Shown here piece by piece: positions 23,381-33,457 of a stretch of DNA of 64,000 bases; the first letter of the stretch is position 1; the number at the start of each line of letters is the position of its first letter. The translations under genes and the position numbers were made by a program. Under the pieces are notes generated by a model. That model was not told where the DNA came from and did not search any database. It saw only the letters and a program-made list of their open reading frames with translations. Origin of the DNA: JBFWVD01 sp050246915 (lineage in GTDB: Bacteria; Actinomycetota; Acidimicrobiia; Acidimicrobiales; Ilumatobacteraceae); the NCBI GenBank assembly GCA_050246915.1, contig JBFWVD010000023.1, positions 1 to 64,000 of the forward strand, given 5' to 3'.

Positions 23381-25582
23381 ATGCCACGACAAGATCTGCT
23401 CGGACCGTCCACGATCAGCGGAGAGGAAGTGCAGGCAGCTCCCAGCCATGTGTGGCCAGGGGAGTGGGCTCCGTTGGGAGCGACGTTCGATGGTGTCGGC
23501 ACCAACTTCGCGGTGTTCTCGGAGGTGGCGGAGCGCATCGAGTTGTGCTTGTTCGACGCCGACGGAGCGGAGGTGCGCATCCCTCTGCCGGAGCGGACCG
23601 GAGCGGTGTGGCACGGCTACTTCCCCGAGGTGCGTGATGGTCAGCGCTACGGGTTTCGTGTCCACGGACCGTTCGATCCAGCGAACGGACAGCGGTGCAA
23701 TCCGGCCAAGTTGTTGCTCGACCCCTACGCCAAGGCCGTTGCCGGGGAAGTGGTGTGGGACTCAGCGGTCTTCTCCTATCCCTTCGGTGATCCCGATGGA
23801 CTCGACGAGCGCGACTCGGCCCCGTTCGTGCCGCGATCGGTGGTGGTGAACCCCTACTTCGACTGGGGAGCCGATCGGCTCCTGCGCGTGCCGTGGGCCG
23901 ACACGGTGATCTACGAGGCGCACGTGAAGGGAGCGACGGTGCGGCATCCGTCCATTCCTGAGGAACTGCGCGGCACATACGGGGGCATCGCCCATCCCGC
24001 GTTCATCGAACATCTCGTCGGTCTGGGCGTCACGACGCTCGAGCTGATGCCGGTGCACCAATTCGTGCACGACGGCCATCTCGTGGAACGCGGTGCGCGC
24101 AACTACTGGGGATACAACTCGATCGGCTTCTTGGCTCCGCACAACGAGTACGGACAGCGCGACGATCCCACCCAGTTGGTGCAGAGCTTCAAGTCGATGG
24201 TGAAGACGCTGCACGCCGCCGGGATCGAAGTGATCCTCGACGTCGTGTACAACCACACCGCCGAAGGCAATCACCTCGGCCCCACGCTGAGCATGCGAGG
24301 GTTCGACAACGCTTCGTATTACCGGCTCGTGGATGGCGATCAGCGCTACTACATGGACTACACGGGCACCGGCAACACCTTGAACATGCGCAACGCCTAT
24401 GTCCTGCAGTTGGTCATGGACAGCCTGCGCTACTGGGTGACGGAGATGCATGTCGACGGCTTCCGCTTCGACCTCGCCGCCGCCCTGGCGAGGTCGCTGC
24501 ACGAGGTGGATCGGCTCTCGGCGTTCTTCGATCTGGTCCAACAAGATCCGGTGGTGTCACGGGTGAAGATGATCGCGGAACCGTGGGATGTGGGCGAGGG
24601 CGGCTACCACGTCGGCAACTTCCCGGCGTTGTGGGCGGAGTGGAACGGTCGCTACCGCGACTGCGTTCGCGATCATTGGGCCGGCGCGCCCCAGGGTCTC
24701 GGCGAGTTCGCCTATCGGATCAGCGGCTCGAGCGATCTGTATGAAGCGGCCGGACGACGCCCGCACGCCAGCATCAATTTCGTGACGGCGCATGACGGGT
24801 TCACCTTGCGCGATCTCGTGTCGTACAACGAGCGACACAACGAAGCGAACGGCGAGGACAACAACGACGGCGAGTCGCACAACCGGAGCTGGAACTGCGG
24901 ACAGGAGGGGCCCACCGACGACGAGACCGTCAACGCGCTGAGGTCTCGACAACAACGCAACATCCTCGCCACGTTGCTGCTGTCCCAGGGAGTCCCGATG
25001 ATCCTCGGAGGGGACGAGATCGGCCGGACGCAGCTCGGCAACAACAACGGCTATTGCCAGGACAACGAGCTGTCGTGGTTCGACTGGGACGCGGCCGACG
25101 CCGATCTGCTCGAGTTCACCAAGCGAGTGATAGCGCTGCGGCGAACGCATCGCGTGCTGCGCCGGCGGACGTTCTTCCAGGGCAGGGCAATCCACGGCAA
25201 GGACGTCGGGGACATCGCCTGGTTCAACCCTGATGGGATCGAGATGTCCGACGATGAGTGGCAACGCAGCGATGCGAACGCGCTCGGCGTGTTCCTCAAC
25301 GGCGACCAGCTCGAGGTCGACACGCGCGGCGAGGCGAATATCGATGACTCGTTCCTCATCCTCATCAACGCTGGTGGGGATGAGCGATCGTTCACGGTGC
25401 CGGAGTCGCTTCGTGATCGGCCGTGGCACATCGAGATCGACACGAGCGCCATCGACGCTGGGGTTGCTGGCACCGGCGCTGTCGACGCGAGCCGGCGAGA
25501 TCGCGGGTCGGAGTCGATCGATCCAGCCGCGCCGCTGCAGTTGGTGGGCCGCAGTCTGATGGTGCTCCGGCGGGACGCGTGA
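23381..25582 (+). CDS. glgX: Glycogen debranching enzyme GlgX
   Basis: About 733 residues; the frame is open from GTG 23318, which overlaps the encapsulin stop, and GTG 23429 is also possible. N-terminal CBM48 (PLGATFDGVGTNFAVFSE), then a GH13 barrel: DVVYNHT, the nucleophile Asp in DGFRFDLA, acid/base Glu in AEPWDVG, and TAHDGFTL. The C-terminal all-beta domain follows. It hydrolyses alpha-1,6 branches of phosphorylase-limit glycogen to give maltooligosaccharides, the substrate for TreY/TreZ next door. The stop overlaps treY by 4 bp (GTGA). Confidence 0.95.
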   Translation: MPRQDLLGPSTISGEEVQAAPSHVWPGEWAPLGATFDGVGTNFAVFSEVAERIELCLFDADGAEVRIPLPERTGAVWHGYFPEVRDGQRYGFRVHGPFDPANGQRCNPAKLLLDPYAKAVAGEVVWDSAVFSYPFGDPDGLDERDSAPFVPRSVVVNPYFDWGADRLLRVPWADTVIYEAHVKGATVRHPSIPEELRGTYGGIAHPAFIEHLVGLGVTTLELMPVHQFVHDGHLVERGARNYWGYNSIGFLAPHNEYGQRDDPTQLVQSFKSMVKTLHAAGIEVILDVVYNHTAEGNHLGPTLSMRGFDNASYYRLVDGDQRYYMDYTGTGNTLNMRNAYVLQLVMDSLRYWVTEMHVDGFRFDLAAALARSLHEVDRLSAFFDLVQQDPVVSRVKMIAEPWDVGEGGYHVGNFPALWAEWNGRYRDCVRDHWAGAPQGLGEFAYRISGSSDLYEAAGRRPHASINFVTAHDGFTLRDLVSYNERHNEANGEDNNDGESHNRSWNCGQEGPTDDETVNALRSRQQRNILATLLLSQGVPMILGGDEIGRTQLGNNNGYCQDNELSWFDWDAADADLLEFTKRVIALRRTHRVLRRRTFFQGRAIHGKDVGDIAWFNPDGIEMSDDEWQRSDANALGVFLNGDQLEVDTRGEANIDDSFLILINAGGDERSFTVPESLRDRPWHIEIDTSAIDAGVAGTGAVDASRRDRGSESIDPAAPLQLVGRSLMVLRRDA

Positions 25583-28122
25583 CCCGCATCGGCCGCTCGG
25601 GTCGCCAACTCGTCGGGACGTATCGCCTGCAGCTCGGCGCGACGATGGATCTCTATGAGGCGGCGGGCTTGGTGCCCATGCTCCATCGGCTCGGAGTGAG
25701 CCATCTCTACCTGTCACCGGTGTGGCAGGCAGCAGCCGGCAGCGCGCATGGTTACGACGTCGTCGATCCCACTCGCGTGTCGAATGCTCTGGGTGGCGAG
25801 GCCGCGCTCCGCCATCTGTCCGAGGTTGCAGCGAGCGTCGACATGGGACTGGTACTCGACATCGTGCCGCATCATCTCTCGATCACCGATCGAGCCAATC
25901 GATGGTGGTGGGATGTGCTGCGCTTGGGCAGCGATAGCCGATACGCGTCGTGGTTCGATGTCGATTGGGATGCCGAGGGGGACGGTCGCATCGTGTTGCC
26001 GGTGCTCGGCGATCACTACGGCCGCGCGCTCCAGCGCGGAGACATCCGATTGACGGCTGATGACGAAGACGGTGCCATCGTCACCACCGCAGGGGGTCTG
26101 TGCTTACCGCTCCGACCCGAGACATTCGATGCGCTGTTCGGTGCCGATGCCGACAAAACAGGGACTCGATCGTTCGATCGTGAACGCATCGCGGGTGTCG
26201 TCGATCGAGTGAACGATGACGTGGAGGCACTCCACGAGATGCTCGAGGCCCAGCATTGGCGGTTGGCGCGTTGGACGGTGTCGGTGAGTGAGCTGGGATA
26301 TCGGAGGTTCTTTGACGTCAACAGCCTCATCGCCATGCGGACCGAACGTCGGGAGGTGTTCGACGCCACCCACATGGCTGCAGCGTCACTGGTCGCTGAC
26401 GGTGTGGCCGATGGCTTGCGCGTCGATCACGTCGACGGGCTCGCCGATCCGATCGGGTACGGCCAGAGGCTGCGGTCGGTCACCGCCGAGGCGTGGCACA
26501 TAGCGGAGAAGATCACCTCGCGCGATGAGTGGATCCCATCGGAGATGCTCGTCCACGGCACGACCGGATATGACCTGGCGACGTTGGCGACCACGTTTCT
26601 GGTGGATCCCTCCGGGGAGGACATCATCACCGCCCGATACCGCTCGTTCACCGGTGACACCCTCTCGTGGAGCGAGCATTCGATCGCCGGGAAGCGGGAG
26701 GCGCTCGCCGGGCAGCTCGCACCCGACCTGGCGCGCCTCACCGGCCTGTTCGCGCAGGTGTGCGCTCATCGCCGTCATGTGCGGGACTTCACCCGCTCGG
26801 AGCTGTCGAGTGCGCTCGCCGCAGCACTGGTCCATACCGATCGCTATCGGTCCTATGGCTGGTCCGATGACGACGGGCGTCGTGTCAGCGACGACGACAA
26901 GCGGTTCGTGATGCGAACGTTGGCGGGAGTGCGATCATCGCATCCGGAGATCGACGCTGCGTTGATCGATCTGCTCGAAGTCGTCCTGGTCTTCGGGACC
27001 GTCGGTGGACCGGAGAGCGAGCTGGCCACACGGTTCCAGCAGCTCAGTGGACCAGTGTTCGCCAAGGGCGTCGAGGACACCGCGTTGTATCGCTACACGC
27101 GCTTGCTCGCCCTCAATGACGTGGGCTCGGACCCTGATCGATGGGCGATCGCGGACAGCGATCTGCATGCGTGGGGAACCGAGTCGTCGATCCGAACACC
27201 GATGACGATGACCACCACGTCGACCCACGACAGCAAGCGCAGCGCAGATGTGCGCGCTCGTCTCGCGGTATTGTCCGAGACCGGTTCGGCGTGGTGCGAC
27301 AGCATCGATCGATGGTGGGACACTCGGCCCGCGGCGGCCGCCGACGTGCACCCCGGCGACTTCTGGTGGTTGTGCCAGACCATCGTCGGACTGTGGCCGA
27401 TAGACCCCGACCGCCTGTCGCCGATCATCATCAAGACGCTGCGTGAGGCCAAGCAACGATCGAGCTGGCTCCGTCCCGACGAGGACTACGAATCGGCAGT
27501 GACCGGCCTCGCCGCGCACATGATCACCGTCGGCTGGCGCGAGATCGGGTCGGTCGTGGTCGACATCGCGCATGCCGCTCGGGCGAACTCGCTGGCCCAG
27601 GTCACCTTGCGCTCCACTCTGGGTGGTGTCCCCGATCTCTATCAGGGCAACGAGTCATGGACCTTCGCCGGTGTCGACCCGGACAATCGGCGATCCCCCG
27701 ACTTCACTGCGCTGAATCGGTCATTGGGGACGATCGCCAGTCGCACCTGGTCGCCATCTCGCTGGTGGTCAGCCGGTGCACAGGACGACGCAGACCTGGT
27801 GAAGCTGGCGTGGACCTCCGAGCTCCTTGGGGTTCTGCGACGTCATGGGGAGCGCATGAGCGGTCGCTATGAACCCGTCTCCATCTCCGGAGACGCATCC
27901 CACTGCGATGCCGATGCCGTGGCCTATCAGCGTGGGCCGGTCGTTGTGATCGTTCCGCGATGGTCGCGTCGGGACAGAAGGAATACTGACGAGACGACGA
28001 TTCGGCTCCCGCCGGGCCGATGGCGTTCGGTCGCCGATGGCCGCGAGATCGCGGGCGGTACCACGCTGGTGTCAACTCTTGTTGCGCAGTTCCCGGTCGC
28101 GGTGCTGGAGGTGTCGCGATGA
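25579..28122 (+). CDS. treY: Maltooligosyltrehalose synthase TreY
   Basis: 847 residues, GH13 family. It turns the terminal alpha-1,4 linkage of a maltodextrin into a trehalose alpha-1,1 end. Opening signature GTYRLQLG; the YLSPVW and HGYDVVDPT blocks; nucleophile Asp in GLRVDHVDGL; acid/base Glu within SRDEWIP; TSTHDSKRSADVRAR and VPDLYQGNE near the end. The GTG start overlaps the glgX stop; the longer upstream frame is only a shadow. The stop overlaps the treZ ATG. Confidence 0.96.
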   Translation: MTRIGRSGRQLVGTYRLQLGATMDLYEAAGLVPMLHRLGVSHLYLSPVWQAAAGSAHGYDVVDPTRVSNALGGEAALRHLSEVAASVDMGLVLDIVPHHLSITDRANRWWWDVLRLGSDSRYASWFDVDWDAEGDGRIVLPVLGDHYGRALQRGDIRLTADDEDGAIVTTAGGLCLPLRPETFDALFGADADKTGTRSFDRERIAGVVDRVNDDVEALHEMLEAQHWRLARWTVSVSELGYRRFFDVNSLIAMRTERREVFDATHMAAASLVADGVADGLRVDHVDGLADPIGYGQRLRSVTAEAWHIAEKITSRDEWIPSEMLVHGTTGYDLATLATTFLVDPSGEDIITARYRSFTGDTLSWSEHSIAGKREALAGQLAPDLARLTGLFAQVCAHRRHVRDFTRSELSSALAAALVHTDRYRSYGWSDDDGRRVSDDDKRFVMRTLAGVRSSHPEIDAALIDLLEVVLVFGTVGGPESELATRFQQLSGPVFAKGVEDTALYRYTRLLALNDVGSDPDRWAIADSDLHAWGTESSIRTPMTMTTTSTHDSKRSADVRARLAVLSETGSAWCDSIDRWWDTRPAAAADVHPGDFWWLCQTIVGLWPIDPDRLSPIIIKTLREAKQRSSWLRPDEDYESAVTGLAAHMITVGWREIGSVVVDIAHAARANSLAQVTLRSTLGGVPDLYQGNESWTFAGVDPDNRRSPDFTALNRSLGTIASRTWSPSRWWSAGAQDDADLVKLAWTSELLGVLRRHGERMSGRYEPVSISGDASHCDADAVAYQRGPVVVIVPRWSRRDRRNTDETTIRLPPGRWRSVADGREIAGGTTLVSTLVAQFPVAVLEVSR

Positions 28123-29804
28123 GACCATGGGTGTGGGCCCCGCGGGCTCGACAGGTCGAAATCGTGGTCGATCCCGAAGGGGCGGCCGAACGCTGCGCTG
28201 CCGAACCGGACGGCAGCGGTCGTTTCCTATCCAGCGCCGATCTGGAGCACGGCGATCTGTACGGATGGTCCGTGGACGGCGGAGCAGTTCGTGCCGATCC
28301 GCGATCGATGTACCAGCCATCGGGTCCGCTGGGGCCGTCGATGATCATCGACCATGACAGATTCGAATGGGCCGCTCGTCCACATCGGCCGCTCGTGCTC
28401 GATGGTGCAGTGCTGTACGAGATCCACATCGGTACCTTCACCGCCGAGGGGACGTTCCTTTCGGCCATCGAGAAGTTGGAGCACCTCCTGTATCTCGGTG
28501 TGACCGCACTCGAACTCATGCCCGTCGCCGAGCAGTCGTTCGCATTCGGCTGGGGGTACGACCCGGTGAACCTGTTCGCGCCGCACCATCGATATGGCAC
28601 CCCGCAAGATCTGAAGCGTCTGGTCGATGCCGCCCACGGGCTCGGTCTCGGTGTCGTCGTCGACGTCGTGTACAACCACTTCGGGCCGGAACACTGCAGC
28701 CTGTTCGAGTTCGGTGACTACACGTCATCGAGGCATTCGACCCCGTGGGGTGATGCAGTGAACCTCGACGGTCCTGGTTCGGCCGAGGTCCGATCGTTCA
28801 TCGTCGACAACTGCGCGATGTGGCTGCGGGACTATCGCGCGGATGGGTTGCGCCTCGACGCCACCCATGCGCTGCATGACGAATCCAGGCCACACATCCT
28901 GCAGGAGATGTCGGCGCTGGCCGCGCGGCTGGGAGACGATGCAGGGAACAAGGTCGCCCTCATCGCCGAGGACGATCGACACGATCCGGAGCTCACGACG
29001 CCATTGCGGCAGTCCGGCATGGGATTGGACTCGCAGTGGGCCGACGATCTCCACCACGCCGTGCACGTCGCACTCACCGGAGAACAGTTCGGGTACTACG
29101 CGGCATTCGATGGCGGGTCGCAGATTCCTATCGCCCTCGAGCACGGGTTCGTCCGCTGGCCCCCAGGGTGTGATCGGGACCTCTCGGCGACCGAGTATCC
29201 GTCGAGATTCGTGGTGTGCTTGCAGAACCATGATCAGATCGGCAATCGGGCCGTGGGAGAGCGGATCGCCCAACTTGTCGGGTTCGATGCGGCGGCGGCC
29301 GCGGCGGCGATCGCGCTGCTCAATCCGTTCGTGACGCTCCTGTTCCAAGGGGAGGACTGGGCAGCGTCGACGCCGTTCGCGTACTTCGCTGATCCAACGA
29401 GCGACGAACTGCGCGATGCCATCTCCACGGGACGTCGTGCGGAGTTCCCGTGGTGGTCGGGCGATGTTGTCGACCCGGTGGATCTGGCGACCTTCCGGTC
29501 ATCGGTGCTCGATTGGTCCGAAGCCCGATCGGGCCGGCACCTCGAGATGGTCGAGTGGTATCGATCGCTCATCGCTCTGAAGATCGCGACATGCAACCAG
29601 CGCGGGGTGGATAGCTCCGCGACCTACGACAACTCGGTGGTGCGCTGGCGGTTCGGGCCCAACGAGGTGGCGGTGAACTTGAGTGACGAGGCCCGCGACA
29701 TCGAGCGACCGAGCCACGCGCGAAGCCTGATCCTCGCCCGGGGTGCGTCCGTCTCCACGCATCGCATCGCGTTGGGGACGTGGGGTGTGGCTGTTGTGCG
29801 CTGA
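28119..29804 (+). CDS. treZ: Maltooligosyltrehalose trehalohydrolase TreZ
   Basis: 561 residues, GH13. A short N-terminal CBM48-like part (to about 95) precedes the barrel: YEIHIGTF, WGYDPVNLFAP, DVVYNHFGPE, nucleophile Asp in GLRLDATHAL, acid/base Glu in LIAEDDRHD, and NHDQIGN. It releases free trehalose from maltooligosyltrehalose made by TreY. ATG 28119 overlaps the treY stop. glgX-treY-treZ form a complete glycogen-to-trehalose route, which may compensate for the broken GT20 gene at 6.3-7.7 kb (inference). Confidence 0.96.
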   Translation: MRPWVWAPRARQVEIVVDPEGAAERCAAEPDGSGRFLSSADLEHGDLYGWSVDGGAVRADPRSMYQPSGPLGPSMIIDHDRFEWAARPHRPLVLDGAVLYEIHIGTFTAEGTFLSAIEKLEHLLYLGVTALELMPVAEQSFAFGWGYDPVNLFAPHHRYGTPQDLKRLVDAAHGLGLGVVVDVVYNHFGPEHCSLFEFGDYTSSRHSTPWGDAVNLDGPGSAEVRSFIVDNCAMWLRDYRADGLRLDATHALHDESRPHILQEMSALAARLGDDAGNKVALIAEDDRHDPELTTPLRQSGMGLDSQWADDLHHAVHVALTGEQFGYYAAFDGGSQIPIALEHGFVRWPPGCDRDLSATEYPSRFVVCLQNHDQIGNRAVGERIAQLVGFDAAAAAAAIALLNPFVTLLFQGEDWAASTPFAYFADPTSDELRDAISTGRRAEFPWWSGDVVDPVDLATFRSSVLDWSEARSGRHLEMVEWYRSLIALKIATCNQRGVDSSATYDNSVVRWRFGPNEVAVNLSDEARDIERPSHARSLILARGASVSTHRIALGTWGVAVVR

Positions 29805-29879
29805 GGTGCCGCCCGAGGCCACGCTCGGTCGCAACGCGCCAAGCGGCCACACCACGCCCCGCACCCACATGGTCGGGTG

Positions 29880-30995
29880 ATGAAGAGCGCGCGTCGATCT
29901 GGAACGGGCTCCACCGTGGTCGGCGTGATGCTGGTAGTCGGCGCACTCCTCGCCGGCGCGCATCAGCGTGTCGACACCGCTGGCCGGCCGGCTGCTGGCG
30001 AGGGCGATCAACACACGGGGCCTCATGACTCGGGATCAGCTGAAGAGCAACGCGGCGGCATCCTCGGCTGGGTGGATCTGTTCCAGCAACGACATCGACC
30101 ATTGGCCTTCGTGGTCGGAGTGATCCGCAAATTCGGTGACGATCAGGCGGGTCGTCTGGCGGCCCTGATCGCCTACTACGGCTTCTTCTCGCTGTTCCCA
30201 TTGCTGCTGGCCGCTACGAGCGTGTTGGTCTACGTCGTGGGCGACGATGGCGCGCAGGACCTCCGTGATTCGGCCCTGGCCCAGATCCCTGTCATCGGTA
30301 CCCAGTTGACCGACGGGATCGCCAACAACGACAAGGGCAGCGGCGTGGCTGTCGTGGTCGGCATCGCGGTGGCGCTCTGGGCAGGACTGGGGTGCATGCA
30401 GGCGGCGCAAGATGCGATGAACGAAGTATGGGATATCCCGCGCGTCGCGCGCCCGGGATTCGTACCGAAGCGGATTCGATCGATGCTGACGTTGGTGATC
30501 TTGGGCCTCGCCATCGCCATCTCCACCACCGCGCTCCAGATCGTCACGTCCTGGCACGGACTGTCGGGCGTGTCGCGCGTCGGTGTGATCGTGATCGGTG
30601 TCGTCATGAACGCCGGTGTGTTCCTGTTGGCCTTCAAGGTGCTCGTGTCCGGCCATCTGTCGTGGGGTGATCTCGTCCCGGGAGCGATCGTCGGTGGTGT
30701 CGGCTACAGCGCATTGCAGTTGGTGGGTCGTTGGTACGTGAACCGCAGCATCAGCGGAGCGTCGGACACCTATGGAAGCTTCGCTGTCGTGATCGGGTTG
30801 TTGAGCTGGCTGTACCTGCTCGGGCAGCTCGTGGTGTTAGCCGCTGAGGTCAACGTGGTGCGGGCGCGGCGGCTGTGGCCCCGTTCGATCTTTCCTCCCA
30901 AGCTCACGCGTGCTGACCAGCAGGTGATGTCCGCGGCAGTGCGTTCGCAACAGACGAGGCCCGAACAGGACATCGAGGTGAGCTACCGCGCCTGA
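29880..30995 (+). CDS. YihY/BrkB-family inner membrane protein
   Basis: 371 residues. A first hydrophobic stretch (about 13-28) and a polar linker precede the family core from about residue 75: DDQAGRLAALIAYYGFFSLFPLLL, then a long loop, W(A)GLGCMQAAQDAMNEVW, and four more membrane segments. It ends with the YGSFAVVIGLLSWLYLLGQ helix and a basic tail. The transport role of the family is debated. The true start may lie later than ATG 29880, since homology begins only near 60. It stands alone between treZ and the PfkB gene. Confidence 0.88.
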   Translation: MKSARRSGTGSTVVGVMLVVGALLAGAHQRVDTAGRPAAGEGDQHTGPHDSGSAEEQRGGILGWVDLFQQRHRPLAFVVGVIRKFGDDQAGRLAALIAYYGFFSLFPLLLAATSVLVYVVGDDGAQDLRDSALAQIPVIGTQLTDGIANNDKGSGVAVVVGIAVALWAGLGCMQAAQDAMNEVWDIPRVARPGFVPKRIRSMLTLVILGLAIAISTTALQIVTSWHGLSGVSRVGVIVIGVVMNAGVFLLAFKVLVSGHLSWGDLVPGAIVGGVGYSALQLVGRWYVNRSISGASDTYGSFAVVIGLLSWLYLLGQLVVLAAEVNVVRARRLWPRSIFPPKLTRADQQVMSAAVRSQQTRPEQDIEVSYRA

Positions 30996-31156
30996 CGGAG
31001 ATCGATCGGGCGATCGCTGCCTCGCGCCTGCTGGGCGCTGTTGCCCGTGGGAGTGAGACCTCCGGGTCCTACAGGTGTGGAGCGGTGCTGGCCTGGGTAC
31101 CTCCGTCGTGATCGATCGCTCCGCGCAACGGTGGCGTCGTACAACTGGAGGACGGC

Positions 31157-32089
31157 ATGCGGGTAGCGACACCCGACGCAACGACGACCGATGACTCGAC
31201 TGCTGAGGTCGACCCGGCCCGTGATGCCCGGGCAATAGTCGCTGTGTTCGCCCCGGCGCTGCTGGCGAGCATCACCATCGAACTGTTGGCCGATGATGTG
31301 CCGGAGATCCATGTGCACGCAGCTGGGCAGGGCTATTGGGTGGCCCGCATGATCGCCACGCTCGGGGCGCATCCGGTGTTGTGCTCGAGCGCGGGAGGAG
31401 AACTGGGCGTGGCGGCGCGCGCTGCGTCCGACTCTGGCATCGAGCTCCGCCTGGTTCGCAGCACGGTCCCATCGGGTGGCTACATCGACGATCGACGAGG
31501 TGGACAGCGCGATCGCATCGCCGAGATGCGCGGGGCGATGATGGACCGCCACGTGGTGGACGATCTCACGTCCACGCTCATCGGCGCGTCGGCCGACACA
31601 TCGATCGTCGTGCTCACCGGTTCGAATCTGCACGCGTGTCTGCCGGCGACGACATACAAGGCGCTGACCGCGACCATGCGGGCGCTCGGCGCAACCGTGG
31701 TTGTCGATCTCTCCGGTGACGAGTTGCGGGAAGCGTTGGCCGGCGGCCCGTCGGTGGTGAAGATCAGCGATGAGGAGTTGATCTCCGACGGCTTCGCTCT
31801 CAGCGACGATCCGGTTGATCTCGAGGCTGGGGCCAAAGGCCTCATCGCCGCCGGAGCAGGCCTCGTGCTCGTCACCGCACGACCCGAGGTGGGCGCTCTC
31901 GCTGTCGCCGCTGACGGAGGAGTCGTGCGCGCCGTGGGCCCCACGTTGGAGGCAGTGGACCATCGAGGTGCAGGCGATTCGTTCACCGCCGGCTTCGCCG
32001 TCGGTTTGGCGCGCGGGTCGGACCTCGACTCGTCGTTGCGCCTCGCCGTCGCCGCGGGGATGATCAACGCTGGGTTCGGGCGAACGTGA
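31157..32089 (+). CDS. PfkB-family carbohydrate kinase
   Basis: 310 residues. Ribokinase-fold elements: the substrate-site Gly-rich turn AGQGYWVARMIATLGA in place of the usual GGKGxNxA, and the C-terminal PfkB signature DHRGAGDSFTAGFAVG, with the catalytic Asp and anion hole. It phosphorylates a sugar or similar alcohol with ATP; 1-phosphofructokinase-like sugars are plausible from the first motif but unproven. ATG 31157 has a GGAGG site. SurE follows 39 bp downstream, so kinase and phosphatase may be co-transcribed. Confidence 0.87.
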   Translation: MRVATPDATTTDDSTAEVDPARDARAIVAVFAPALLASITIELLADDVPEIHVHAAGQGYWVARMIATLGAHPVLCSSAGGELGVAARAASDSGIELRLVRSTVPSGGYIDDRRGGQRDRIAEMRGAMMDRHVVDDLTSTLIGASADTSIVVLTGSNLHACLPATTYKALTATMRALGATVVVDLSGDELREALAGGPSVVKISDEELISDGFALSDDPVDLEAGAKGLIAAGAGLVLVTARPEVGALAVAADGGVVRAVGPTLEAVDHRGAGDSFTAGFAVGLARGSDLDSSLRLAVAAGMINAGFGRT

Positions 32090-32128
32090 GTCCATCGAAC
32101 GGATCGTCGAAGCCATCGAGGTGGAGCG

Positions 32129-33082
32129 ATGACGGTGGCCGTGGGGAGAGTGCTGATCACGAACGACGACGGAGTGGACTCAGTCGGGTTGATGGCGCTT
32201 GCTGATGCAGCATCTGTGCTGTGGTCGGTGGTGATCGTGGCGCCATCCAGCGATCGCAGCGGCTCGGCTGCCGCCATCGGACCATTGGGCCGCGGACCGG
32301 TGACGCGCATCGAGTTGCCGGATCGATCCGACGTGGAGATGTATGCCGTGGACGCCCCACCGTCGGTTGCGGTGCTCGCCGCCCACGCCGGAGCGTTCGG
32401 CGAGCCGCCTATGGCCGTACTGTCCGGGGTCAACTTCGGAGCAAACGTCGGCCGCGGCGTGATGCACTCCGGAACCGTCGGTGCGGCACTCACGGCTGCG
32501 AGTCTGGGCATGACCGCCGTGGCGATCAGCGTCGAACCCCCCGAGGATCGTTCCCTGCCGCCCGACTGGGCGCTGGCAGCGTCCTTGGCGGTGTCGCAGC
32601 TGCGCGCCATGCTCGAGCACGGCTCGATACTCGCAGCGAACGTCAACGTGCCGTGTCAACCGATCTCGCAGACGCTCACTGCAGCAACGCTGGCACCGTC
32701 AGGCCGTGTCACCGCGGCGGTGGAAGGCGGGACGTTGAGCTTCGAACTGGTCGTCTCGTCGGATGCCGCTGCCGACGCCGGAACAGACGCAGCGCTGTTG
32801 GCGGCGGGCCATCCCACAGTGACGATGCTCGATCCGTTGGGGGGATCGGACGCACCGATCGCGTCGACTCGCATGGACGCCATACCGAGCAGCCACGAGA
32901 GCGACAACGTCGACGTTACTGGTCGGACGGAGCCTCGGCGGGAAGTGCAGGTCGATGACGCGCCCGATCCGAAGCTGGTGGCGTCGTCACCTCAACGCGG
33001 CCCCTTCGACGGTCTCGCGCCGGGCAACAGCGTCGATGACGAATCATCACCCGAAGCGGTCGAGCCGAACGAGCCCGCCTGA
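32129..33082 (+). CDS. surE: SurE-family 5'/3'-nucleotidase
   Basis: 317 residues. The metal site is clear: RVLITNDDGVDS with the Asp pair, Ser in APSSDRSGS, and Asn in LSGVNFGANVG. This enzyme dephosphorylates nucleoside monophosphates. The SurE core ends near 250; the last 60 residues are an acidic, Ser/Pro/Asp-rich tail without structure signals, an addition not found in the usual 250-residue protein. It follows the PfkB kinase closely. Confidence 0.88.
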   Translation: MTVAVGRVLITNDDGVDSVGLMALADAASVLWSVVIVAPSSDRSGSAAAIGPLGRGPVTRIELPDRSDVEMYAVDAPPSVAVLAAHAGAFGEPPMAVLSGVNFGANVGRGVMHSGTVGAALTAASLGMTAVAISVEPPEDRSLPPDWALAASLAVSQLRAMLEHGSILAANVNVPCQPISQTLTAATLAPSGRVTAAVEGGTLSFELVVSSDAAADAGTDAALLAAGHPTVTMLDPLGGSDAPIASTRMDAIPSSHESDNVDVTGRTEPRREVQVDDAPDPKLVASSPQRGPFDGLAPGNSVDDESSPEAVEPNEPA

Positions 33083-33157
33083 GCGGCGATGATACGAAGG
33101 CGATGCGCCGTCACGCTCGATGGGCGCTCGACGTTGCACGACCGGTGCGACGTCGTG

Positions 33158-33439
33158 CTATCGGGAGTCCGGTCCTTCGATCTGGGGTCGAACAACGGCG
33201 TATCGGAGCCTGCCTCCTGCGTCGATGAGCGCGCGCTCCTCATCGGTCAGCATCGGGAGATCGACCGTCCCACCGAGGGGAGTGAGCGGGCCGTCGCGAT
33301 CAGTGTCGACGAGATTCCGTTCTTGTTCGCGATCTTCAACGTCGTGGGGTCGTTCCGTCATGACCGCGCGATACCCCACCCGGCCCTGCACCAACCATTG
33401 TGCTGGGCGCTGCGCGAGCGCTGGCGTCACCTCGGTCAT
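33158..33439 (-). CDS. Hypothetical protein downstream of modA
   Basis: 94-codon frame beginning 18 bp after the modA stop on the same strand. It is polar and charged, with a likely folded end LTDEERALIDAGGRLRYAVV. No family was recognised. Position suggests co-transcription with modA, but the frame could be chance; a modest GAGAGG lies somewhat far upstream. Confidence 0.45.
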   Translation of the reverse strand: MTEVTPALAQRPAQWLVQGRVGYRAVMTERPHDVEDREQERNLVDTDRDGPLTPLGGTVDLPMLTDEERALIDAGGRLRYAVVRPQIEGPDSR

Positions 33440-33457
33440 CAACCGCTCGACGGCCTC

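Noticed and set aside
24557..25717. 386-codon frame antisense to glgX
   Set aside because: No family resemblance and wholly overlapped by a conserved enzyme gene.
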